Part shown: piece by piece, positions 1 through 5,562 of the stretch | Layout: the number at the start of each line of letters is the position of its first letter | Position numbering within the stretch: the stretch's first letter is position 1 | Source: Chitinophagaceae bacterium | GTDB lineage: Bacteria; Bacteroidota; Bacteroidia; Chitinophagales; Chitinophagaceae | Length of the DNA stretch: 5,562 nucleotides | NCBI GenBank assembly: GCA_947463105.1 | Contig: CANHSD010000191.1 | Coordinates: 1-5,562, forward strand | Direction: 5' to 3' | Made by a program: the position numbers and the translations under genes | The notes under the pieces: model-generated | The model's database searches: none | Seen by the model: only the letters and a program-made list of their open reading frames with translations | What the model was told of the DNA's origin: nothing

Positions 1-370
1 AAGGATCGATTTTATTGAGGTAATCATACGCCACCACCATCATCACATCTCCACCGAGCAATGCAGTTGGTTCTCCATGCACAGCATGCACAGTTGGCTT
101 TCCCCTGCGCAGTGGCGCTTTGTCCATGATATCATCATGAACCAAAGTGAAATTGTGGAAGAGTTCAACAGCTGCAGCAAGATGGTAAGCATCCTGTTTG
201 ATTTCTCCAAACAGCCCATTGCCCATCAAACAAAGGACAGGTCTGATTCTCTTACCTGAATTGGAAAGAAATTCTTCCAACGGATCGTATAGCGTTGCAG
301 GAAAAGAAGGAAAATGCCTATGGTTAAAATAGGTTTCGAATGATTGTTGTAATGTTTCAATGCCTGTCAT
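1..370 (-). CDS. Polyprenyl (isoprenyl diphosphate) synthase family protein, N-terminal part, cut by window edge
   Basis: Trans-isoprenyl diphosphate synthases condense isopentenyl diphosphate onto an allylic diphosphate and supply precursors for quinones, carotenoids and other isoprenoids. I read this gene by translating the minus strand; 123 codons are present before the sequence runs off the left edge. Visible family motifs are GKRIRP at residues 39-44 (diphosphate binding), the first aspartate-rich motif DDIMD at 79-83, RRGKPTVH at 88-95 and LLGGDVMM at 104-111. The second aspartate-rich motif lies outside the window. The residue five places before the first DDxxD is Phe74, an aromatic that in this family usually favours short products (C15-C20); that is an inference, so no symbol such as ispA is given. 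The ATG at 370-368 is fixed by an in-frame TAA at 385-383 with no other start between. It follows rnr by 51 nt on the same strand and may be co-transcribed. Confidence 0.93.
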   Translation of the reverse strand, partial: MTGIETLQQSFETYFNHRHFPSFPATLYDPLEEFLSNSGKRIRPVLCLMGNGLFGEIKQDAYHLAAAVELFHNFTLVHDDIMDKAPLRRGKPTVHAVHGEPTALLGGDVMMVVAYDYLNKIDP

Positions 371-421
371 AAAGTGCCTTTGTTAAGGTGCTCTAAGATA
401 GCAAATGAAGCGTTCTTCTGC

Positions 422-2407
422 TTATTTTTTCTTTTTCTTTGGGACTGTAACCTTGAAGTCTACATCCAGCATCCATTCATAATCCAGTTGACGCTTGGTC
501 AGGTTGGCTGAAATGACTTTGATCTTCACAGGATCTCCAATACGGAAAGCCCATGCGCTTCTCCTTCCGATCAGTGCATATTCAGTTTCGTGGTAAACAA
601 AATCATCGTAATCCAACAGGGATGTTGCAGAAACAAGGCCCTCGCATTTGTGATCGATGGTTTCTGCCCAAAAACCAAAACTGGCAACTCCTGAGATTAC
701 AGCATCAAATTCATCCCCGATGAACTGGCGCATGTATTCTACCTGTTTGTATTTATTGGCAGCCCTTTCGGCATCCATGGCAGCCCGCTCACGCTCACTG
801 GAATGTACACATCGCTGTTCCATTTTCTTATCGGGTTCTGGGTCTCCGTTCAACACATCGGTAAGCACCCTGTGCACCAGTACATCAGGATACCTTCTGA
901 TTGGTGATGTAAAATGACAGTAATGCTCAAAGCCAAGCCCATAATGACCAATATTTTTGGTTGTATAAACAGCCTTGGCCATGGTTCGGATGCCCATCTG
1001 TTCCAGCACGCGTTGCTCTGGCAATCCCTTTACTTTGGTCAGCATCTCATTAAAAGATTTTGCGATCAATTCAGGGGTAGTGGTAAGGAAATGATAACCA
1101 TATTTCTTGGCAAACTCAACAAATGGAATCAACCTGTCTTCATCAGGCTGGTCGTGGATCCGGTATGGAAATGGCAATGGTTTGTTGGATACTTTTACTT
1201 TCGCCACTTTTTCTGCAATGGTGCGGTTGGCAAGCAACATGAATTCTTCAATCAGTTGATGGGACTCCTTGCTTTCTTTGATGACAATGCCAATGGGTCT
1301 GCCCATATCATCCAGCTTGAAGCGTACTTCCTGGGATGAAAAATTGATGGCACCTTCTTTCATCCTTTTCTTTCGCATTCCTTTGGCCAGCTCATTAAGC
1401 AACAAAACTTCCTTGTCATACAAACCTGTATGCGTTTCGATGATCTTTTGTACATCTTCATAGGTGAACCGATGGTTGGAATGAATAACAGTCCGACCAA
1501 TCCAGACATCTTTGATTTCGCCTTTTGAAGTCATTTTAAACACACAGGAATAAGTGAGTTTATCTTCATGTGGCCTTAGGGAACAGAGTTCATTGGATAT
1601 TTTTTCTGGCAACATCGGTACAACCCTGTCCGGGAGATAAACAGACGTTGCCCTTTCAAAGGCTTCCTCATCCAACGCAGAATCATTTTCAATGTAATGA
1701 CTGACATCGGCTATATGAACGCCCAATTCCAACATACCATCCTCTTCCCTGCTAAAGCTGAGGGCATCATCGAAATCCTTTGCATCTTCTGGATCAATGG
1801 TAAACGTGAGGACATCCCGCATATCTCTCCGCACTGCAAGATCATCTTTGGTGATGGCTGATGGGATTCTTGCAGTCTCTTCCATGACATTTTCAGGAAA
1901 CATGATAGAAAACCCTTGCTGAATCAGGATCTCTTTCATGGCAAGGTCTCCCTCCATTTCTCTGGTAATTACTTCAATCACTTCACCTTTGGGACGCTTA
2001 TCATCCTTCTCCCATGAAATGATTTGAGCAATAACTTTTTCACCATCCTTGGCACCGTTCAATGACTGGAGTGGAATAAAAAAATCAGGGATGGGTTTCT
2101 CTGTATCTGGAATAAAAAAAGCAAAGTCTCGGTTGACTTCAATTTTGCCTACAAATTGTTTTTGTTTTCTCTCGATGACCTGGGTGATTTTTCCCTGTAA
2201 ACGGCCAGCCCTTATATCGCCTTTGGTTACTTCTACTCTTACGTGATCACCATGAAAAGCCCTGTTGAAATCATTGGGGCGAATGATGATGTCTTTCTCG
2301 AGCCCAGACACGATAACGAATCCCATTCCAGATCTTGTGATCTCGAATTGTCCTTTATACAAAGGTACTTCGCGCTTATATTCCTTCTTCTTGTTCTTTC
2401 TTCCCAT
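422..2407 (-). CDS. rnr: Ribonuclease R (RNB/RNase II family 3'-5' exoribonuclease)
   Basis: RNase R is a processive, Mg-dependent 3'-5' exoribonuclease that degrades structured RNA and takes part in rRNA and mRNA turnover in the cytoplasm. Domains in order: two OB/cold-shock domains (about residues 16-75 and 85-148), the RNB catalytic domain (about 195-520) and a C-terminal S1 domain (about 563-645). The metal-binding aspartates are visible in the segment 201-215 as D205, D211, D213 and D214, matching the RNase II set. The HFTSPIRRYPD motif is at 498-508. At 661 residues it is shorter than the 813-residue E. coli enzyme because it lacks the N-terminal helix-turn-helix domain; I recall this form as common in Chitinophagaceae. 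Both ends are lysine-rich: KNKKK near the N terminus and five lysines at the C terminus. The ATG is the only one possible, since an in-frame TGA lies at 2434-2432. The gene's first 32 nt overlap the end of lpxK, suggesting coupled translation. Confidence 0.97.
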   Translation of the reverse strand: MGRKNKKKEYKREVPLYKGQFEITRSGMGFVIVSGLEKDIIIRPNDFNRAFHGDHVRVEVTKGDIRAGRLQGKITQVIERKQKQFVGKIEVNRDFAFFIPDTEKPIPDFFIPLQSLNGAKDGEKVIAQIISWEKDDKRPKGEVIEVITREMEGDLAMKEILIQQGFSIMFPENVMEETARIPSAITKDDLAVRRDMRDVLTFTIDPEDAKDFDDALSFSREEDGMLELGVHIADVSHYIENDSALDEEAFERATSVYLPDRVVPMLPEKISNELCSLRPHEDKLTYSCVFKMTSKGEIKDVWIGRTVIHSNHRFTYEDVQKIIETHTGLYDKEVLLLNELAKGMRKKRMKEGAINFSSQEVRFKLDDMGRPIGIVIKESKESHQLIEEFMLLANRTIAEKVAKVKVSNKPLPFPYRIHDQPDEDRLIPFVEFAKKYGYHFLTTTPELIAKSFNEMLTKVKGLPEQRVLEQMGIRTMAKAVYTTKNIGHYGLGFEHYCHFTSPIRRYPDVLVHRVLTDVLNGDPEPDKKMEQRCVHSSERERAAMDAERAANKYKQVEYMRQFIGDEFDAVISGVASFGFWAETIDHKCEGLVSATSLLDYDDFVYHETEYALIGRRSAWAFRIGDPVKIKVISANLTKRQLDYEWMLDVDFKVTVPKKKKK

Positions 2408-3470
2408 AAAATTCGTTTGGATAGTTCCTGATCAAGTCGGAAAATTTCTGTTCCTGTCCAAAAAGGAACCTGATGGTAATTGGTAATACAAAAAAAGGAA
2501 GATTTTCGATTTTGTCACTGAATTTGATCAACCGCACTGCATCTTTTTCCGTTGTGAGGATGATTTTTTGATCATCATGGATGCCATCCAATCGCTCCTC
2601 GATATCCCCCAGGTCATCAATGCTGAAAATGTGATGATCACTGTAAAACAAGGCATCATAGGTTTTTGTAGCCTCGTGGATATACTGCGTGAGAGGCTCA
2701 GGATTGGCAATGCCACATACCAGCAAAACCTCTTCTTCCTTGGACAAGCTACGCTTTTCTTTTGTTACAATATGATAAGGGGTATTGTATTCGATGGTGG
2801 TGAAAAAAATCTCCTGCCCAGGCAGTGGATTCAATTCCCTCATGATCATGAAGCGTTCATGCTCTGAAACAACAGCAGGGCATTTTGTTACAACGATAAT
2901 ATCTGCCCTTCTTGCACTGGACTTCTGGTCTCGGAGATCTCCTGTAGGCAGATAAAAATCCCTTGAATAAAGGTTGGAGAATTCAGTTAAAATGATATTA
3001 TATCCCGGATTGATTTCACGGTGCTGAAACGCGTCGTCTAAAATAATGAGTTGGGTTTCAGGTCGATCATAGAGCAACTGCGGAATGGCTTCAATCCTTT
3101 GTTCACCTACAGCAACCGCTATCTCAGGGTGAGAGAGGTGAAATTGCATGGGTTCATCGCCAATTTCAATGGCTGTAGAGCGTTCATTTGCCAGTACATA
3201 GCCGGAGGTTCTTCTTTTATAGCCCCTGCTGAGCGTTGCAATTGCATACTCTTTTTTCAACAAGTTGGCTAAATATTCAACCATTGGTGACTTTCCTGTT
3301 CCTCCAACAGATAGGTTGCCAATACAGAAAATAGGCAAGTTAAACGTCACTGAGCCGATGATATCCCGATCGTATAAAAGATTGCGCAAATAAATGATGA
3401 GGCCATACAAATAGGCAACCGGAAATAAAAATAGCCGAAAAGACCGTAAATAAATGTTTTTAAAATGCAT
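2376..3470 (-). CDS. lpxK: Tetraacyldisaccharide 4'-kinase (lipid A biosynthesis)
   Basis: LpxK phosphorylates the 4' position of tetraacyldisaccharide 1-phosphate with ATP to make lipid IVA, at the inner face of the cytoplasmic membrane. An N-terminal hydrophobic helix (about residues 11-28) fits a membrane anchor. The P-loop is GNLSVGGTGKS at 51-61, with K60 as the nucleotide-binding lysine. Other family marks are SRGY at 81-84, GDEP at 104-107 (equivalent to the D99/E100 region of the Aquifex enzyme), LDDAFQHR at 144-151, DHH at 278-280 and TTEKDAVRL at 306-314. I chose the ATG at 3470, giving 364 residues, because the family N terminus begins just before the hydrophobic helix. The open frame runs on to an ATG at 3563, but that would add 31 residues lying entirely within the cyclo-ligase gene. 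The chosen start overlaps that gene by 11 nt, in line with its neighbours. A GAAAG stretch sits five nt upstream as a possible weak ribosome-binding site. The last 32 nt overlap the start of rnr. Its presence implies a lipid A-containing outer membrane. Confidence 0.95.
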   Translation of the reverse strand: MHFKNIYLRSFRLFLFPVAYLYGLIIYLRNLLYDRDIIGSVTFNLPIFCIGNLSVGGTGKSPMVEYLANLLKKEYAIATLSRGYKRRTSGYVLANERSTAIEIGDEPMQFHLSHPEIAVAVGEQRIEAIPQLLYDRPETQLIILDDAFQHREINPGYNIILTEFSNLYSRDFYLPTGDLRDQKSSARRADIIVVTKCPAVVSEHERFMIMRELNPLPGQEIFFTTIEYNTPYHIVTKEKRSLSKEEEVLLVCGIANPEPLTQYIHEATKTYDALFYSDHHIFSIDDLGDIEERLDGIHDDQKIILTTEKDAVRLIKFSDKIENLPFFVLPITIRFLFGQEQKFSDLIRNYPNEFYGKKEQEEGI

Positions 3471-4029
3471 ATACACTTTCAGGTGTAATGCAAAAGTCGA
3501 GCTTTTTATCGAAGAAATCGACATCTTCAATTGAATCGACCGGAGGAAAGAACGAAAGGCCAATTTTCATTGCATCTTTTCTGCATTTTGACAAAAACCG
3601 GTCATAGTATCCTTTGCCATACCCCACCCTATTGCCCGATTTGTCAAATGCCAACAAGGGGATAAAAACAATGTCAATATCCGTCTCTTTGACTGCTATT
3701 CCTCCGATGGGCTCTGGAATTCCGTATTGGTTTCTCTCAAAAAACATCTCATCATCTTGCAAAAAATGAAGCATACTAAAATTGTTTGGAACTATCTTGG
3801 CATAGGTAACCTGCATACCAGGTTGGCGAAAATGCATGAAATCCAACAATGGAGTTGGATCGGGCTCGTTGCGCTCATAGAGCGGAAGGTATGCGTGAAC
3901 TATACTACATTTTGGAAGGATAAGTTGCTGAAAAAGGATCAGCAAAAGATCCTGTTTGGTATTGACCTCAAGGGGTTTTAAAGCAGAACGTTGTGCACTG
4001 AAGATTTTCCTGGCTTCAGACTTTTTCAT
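3460..4029 (-). CDS. ygfA: 5-formyltetrahydrofolate cyclo-ligase (5,10-methenyltetrahydrofolate synthetase)
   Basis: This enzyme converts 5-formyltetrahydrofolate to 5,10-methenyltetrahydrofolate using ATP, returning the storage or by-product folate to the active one-carbon pool in the cytoplasm. The protein has 189 residues, the usual family size. The diagnostic signature is NRVGYGKGYYDRFL at 133-146, the glycine-rich nucleotide and folate-binding loop. Supporting features are the basic N-terminal segment (K2, K3, R7, K8) that contacts ATP phosphates in this family, the ERNEPD stretch at 52-57 and YGIPEP at 102-107. Its ATG shares one base with the rsmD stop codon (TAATG), and an AAGG about five nt upstream could serve as a weak ribosome-binding site. 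Its stop lies 11 nt inside the chosen lpxK start. No key residue is visibly missing. The link to its operon partners appears to be shared expression, not a shared pathway. Confidence 0.95.
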   Translation of the reverse strand: MKKSEARKIFSAQRSALKPLEVNTKQDLLLILFQQLILPKCSIVHAYLPLYERNEPDPTPLLDFMHFRQPGMQVTYAKIVPNNFSMLHFLQDDEMFFERNQYGIPEPIGGIAVKETDIDIVFIPLLAFDKSGNRVGYGKGYYDRFLSKCRKDAMKIGLSFFPPVDSIEDVDFFDKKLDFCITPESVYAF

Positions 4030-4586
4030 TATGCCTTGGTTTCAGTGGGGCGGTTGATGAAGATCGAAAATATGGTTGTGCCATATTTTCTTTCAGTCCT
4101 GAAATAGGGATGCTCTTTAAAATCATTGCGGGGAGTATGTTCTAAAATGAACCACCCTTCTTCGGCAAGCAATCCTTTCTGAAAAATAATCTTCGGGATG
4201 TCTTCAATGTTACCGAGGGCATAAGGAGGACCTGCAAAAATGAAATTAAACTGCTCTTTGCATTCCATCATGAACTTAAACACATCAGACCTGAACAGTT
4301 TCATTCCAGTAACAGCCATCTGCTCTGCTGTTTTCTTGATAAAATTATACATCTCAGGATCCTTCTCAATAATCGTAAGGTCTTTGACACCCCTAGAAAA
4401 CAACTCATAGCTGATGCTGCCAGTTCCCCCAAAAAGATCAAGAGATCGCACAACAGAAAGATCCATGTTGTTTTCAATTACATTGAACAGACCTTCTTTG
4501 GCCATATCTGTAGTAGGCCTGGTGTAAGGCATGTTGTTGGGCGGATTGATTTTTCTACCGCCGAGTTCTCCGCTGATTATACGCAT
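4029..4586 (-). CDS. rsmD: 16S rRNA (guanine(966)-N(2))-methyltransferase RsmD, with GPPY in place of DPPY
   Basis: RsmD transfers a methyl group from S-adenosylmethionine to N2 of G966 in 16S rRNA during assembly of the small subunit. The protein is 185 residues, normal for the family. The N terminus MRIISGELGGRKI and RPTTDMAKEGLFN at 23-35 are typical. The SAM-binding motif I is LDLFGGTG at 49-56, and the acidic end of the next strand is E74. The catalytic motif IV, normally [D/N/S]PP[Y/F] and DPPY in most RsmD proteins, reads GPPY at 119-122; the GGT codon (4232-4230) differs from GAT by one base. The C-terminal part (LEH at 148-150, YGTTIFSIF at 168-176) looks intact, with no frameshift or early stop. 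The family call is secure; catalytic activity is open. Its start lies 10 nt inside the DUF3822-like gene, and its TAA overlaps the cyclo-ligase ATG by one base. Confidence 0.93.
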   Translation of the reverse strand: MRIISGELGGRKINPPNNMPYTRPTTDMAKEGLFNVIENNMDLSVVRSLDLFGGTGSISYELFSRGVKDLTIIEKDPEMYNFIKKTAEQMAVTGMKLFRSDVFKFMMECKEQFNFIFAGPPYALGNIEDIPKIIFQKGLLAEEGWFILEHTPRNDFKEHPYFRTERKYGTTIFSIFINRPTETKA

Positions 4587-5431
4587 CTGGGAATAAGCAA
4601 AAATGGAGTGAAATAATGGGAAGGAAGATCAGCATTGTTTGCATTTACAGCTGAAATGGATGGGCTTTTTTCCATGCTGATGTTCAGAAAATATTTACCC
4701 AACTCCTTCCATGTAACTGATGATGAATCTAATGTACCGCTCACTTCTAAAATTACTTCAGATACATCCAGACCATATTTATCAACAATATTTAAAATAT
4801 GGTAAATAATATCTTCTGGGGTTTCGTAATAAAATGACTTGGCAATCTGCAATTGATCACCTTTTAATACGACCAAATTGAAACAAGAAGGTAAAACATA
4901 TAGCTTGATCCATTGGTTCACTTCGGTTAGGGTACTGAAAATCCCCCTGAGGCAAACGGTCATGTATTGAATTTGCCTTGCTTGTGGGTATTTTTCGAGA
5001 ACAAGTTCAAGCAATTCAGATGATGTTGCGAATACATTGTGCATTTCCCATTGATGAACATCATCCACTGCTATGGAATACTCCAATTGATCGCCATGAA
5101 TGGTATCAATAAGGACAGAATCCAGGTCTTTTTTGTATAACGAGGATGGAACCAAAACCATTTCTTTTTGGTTGTGGATCAGAATGACATCAGAGAATTG
5201 GAAGCCCCCAAGTTTTTCAGAAGACAATACTGACTTCAAAAAAGCAACATCTATTTTTTGCTTGGATGCATAAAGGTCAAAATTGCTGATCAAATCACCA
5301 GATAAATTGCTGATGGTAAGTGCAACATGAAATTCACCAACTTCAATACATAGTTTGGCTGCCCCTTGGACAAATGAAGGGTTATTTTCATTGTTGAAAC
5401 CAAAAGATGGCCTTATGGTGGATGAAATCAT
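4577..5431 (-). CDS. DUF3822 family protein, function unknown
   Basis: This 284-residue protein has no established function. I assign it to DUF3822, a Bacteroidota-restricted family usually found directly upstream of rsmD, from its position and from recognisable segments: EMVLVPSSLY at 90-99, KSFYYETPEDIIYHILN at 198-214 and HYFTPFLL at 272-279. No signal peptide or membrane helix is visible, so it is probably cytoplasmic. Alternating strands and helices are suggested, but I see no catalytic motif. The ATG at 5431 is fixed by an in-frame TAA at 5443-5441, with no other start between. The gene opens the overlapping cluster, and its last 10 nt include the rsmD start, so its translation may set rsmD expression. 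The recurrent pairing with rsmD hints at a role near ribosome maturation, but that is inference. No Shine-Dalgarno sequence is seen. Confidence 0.82.
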   Translation of the reverse strand: MISSTIRPSFGFNNENNPSFVQGAAKLCIEVGEFHVALTISNLSGDLISNFDLYASKQKIDVAFLKSVLSSEKLGGFQFSDVILIHNQKEMVLVPSSLYKKDLDSVLIDTIHGDQLEYSIAVDDVHQWEMHNVFATSSELLELVLEKYPQARQIQYMTVCLRGIFSTLTEVNQWIKLYVLPSCFNLVVLKGDQLQIAKSFYYETPEDIIYHILNIVDKYGLDVSEVILEVSGTLDSSSVTWKELGKYFLNISMEKSPSISAVNANNADLPSHYFTPFLLIPRCV

Positions 5432-5435
5432 AGAA

Positions 5436-5443
5436 CAAATTTA
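5436..5443 (-). promoter_or_regulatory. Possible Bacteroidota -7 promoter box upstream of the DUF3822-like gene
   Basis: TAAATTTG matches the Bacteroidota -7 consensus TAnnTTTG exactly and ends 4 nt before the ATG of the first gene in the cluster. No TTTG-type -33 element is found 19-21 nt upstream. The box is so close to the start codon that the transcript would be almost leaderless. The region is AT-rich, so a chance match is quite possible. Confidence 0.22.
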
Positions 5444-5463
5444 ATGTATTTAACGGTTAAAAG

Positions 5464-5478
5464 CGTCTTGGAAAGACG
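5464..5478. repeat. Short perfect inverted repeat upstream of the DUF3822-like gene
   Basis: CGTCTT and AAGACG form a perfect 6-bp stem around a 3-nt loop, about 33 nt before the DUF3822-like start. Read on the minus strand, the hairpin is followed by C and then TTTT (5462-5459), which resembles a weak intrinsic terminator for whatever lies upstream. It could equally be a leader hairpin or an operator-like site. The stem is short and the T run is only four bases, so the terminator reading is tentative. Confidence 0.35.
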
Positions 5479-5486
5479 TAGGTTTG
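5479..5486 (+). promoter_or_regulatory. Possible -7 promoter box on the plus strand
   Basis: TAGGTTTG fits TAnnTTTG on the plus strand. It lies about 37 nt before an ATG at 5524 whose frame stays open to the window end. No -33 element is seen at the usual distance. This would support a divergent gene starting at the right edge, but the evidence is thin. Confidence 0.15.
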
Positions 5487-5562
5487 CAATGGGTTTGGAG
5501 CATGGCAAAGACAAGTGAATAGTATGGATAATAGTTTGAAATTGAACATCAGTTATAGGCAG

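Noticed and set aside
373..392. Imperfect inverted repeat between rnr and the synthase gene (8-nt arms, 4-nt loop)
   Set aside because: All eight pairs form only in plus-strand RNA, and two of them are G-U. In the minus-strand transcript two pairs are lost, leaving a weak 4-bp core, and no T run follows, so it is not convincing as a terminator or a start-site switch.
2360..2367. TAnnTTTG match on the minus strand inside the start of rnr
   Set aside because: It falls after the rnr ATG, within conserved coding sequence, and has no useful downstream start; taken as a chance match.
77..2486. Plus-strand open frames of 60-141 codons opposite the synthase and rnr genes (for example 914-1339)
   Set aside because: They lie antisense to clearly conserved genes, show no recognisable motifs, and overlap one another in different frames, as expected of shadows of real coding sequence.
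2528..2716. Second minus-strand frame inside lpxK
   Set aside because: It is an alternative frame within a conserved kinase-coding region, with no family features of its own.
3471..3563. Longer lpxK start at 3563 (31 extra residues)
   Set aside because: The extension lies wholly inside the cyclo-ligase gene, and its sequence does not resemble the LpxK N terminus, which fits the ATG at 3470.
4789..4810. AT-rich near-palindrome in the DUF3822-like gene
   Set aside because: It lies in continuous coding sequence of low complexity, with no partner elements, and is expected from the base composition.

Overview
The window reads as an ordinary stretch of core chromosome from a member of the Bacteroidota, most likely close to the Chitinophagaceae. 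The evidence is lineage-typical gene content: a DUF3822-type gene joined to rsmD, an RNase R without the N-terminal helix-turn-helix domain, and a Bacteroidota-style isoprenyl diphosphate synthase. The moderate G+C, the lack of strong Shine-Dalgarno sites and the presence of lpxK (a Gram-negative lipid A gene) agree. The lineage call is inferred from protein features, not from a search.

All six supported genes lie on the minus strand, so transcription runs from right to left. From position 5431 downwards the order is: DUF3822-like protein, rsmD (16S rRNA G966 methyltransferase), 5-formyltetrahydrofolate cyclo-ligase, lpxK (tetraacyldisaccharide 4'-kinase), rnr (RNase R), and the N-terminal third of a polyprenyl (isoprenyl diphosphate) synthase cut by the left edge of the window. 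The first five genes overlap one another by 10, 1, 11 and 32 nt, which strongly suggests one polycistronic, translationally coupled unit. A 51-nt gap separates rnr from the synthase gene. The products serve unrelated housekeeping jobs: ribosome maturation, folate metabolism, lipid A synthesis, RNA decay and isoprenoid precursor synthesis. This looks like a housekeeping operon, not a dedicated pathway.

The 131 nt at the right edge (5432-5562) hold a short perfect inverted repeat and promoter-like AT-rich motifs, but no gene I can support. No tRNA, rRNA, CRISPR array, insertion sequence or phage gene was seen, and no stretch over 300 bases lacks a gene. I found no sign of a new defence or mobile system. 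The observation most worth checking is in RsmD: the catalytic motif that normally reads DPPY reads GPPY here, a difference of one base, while the rest of the protein looks intact.
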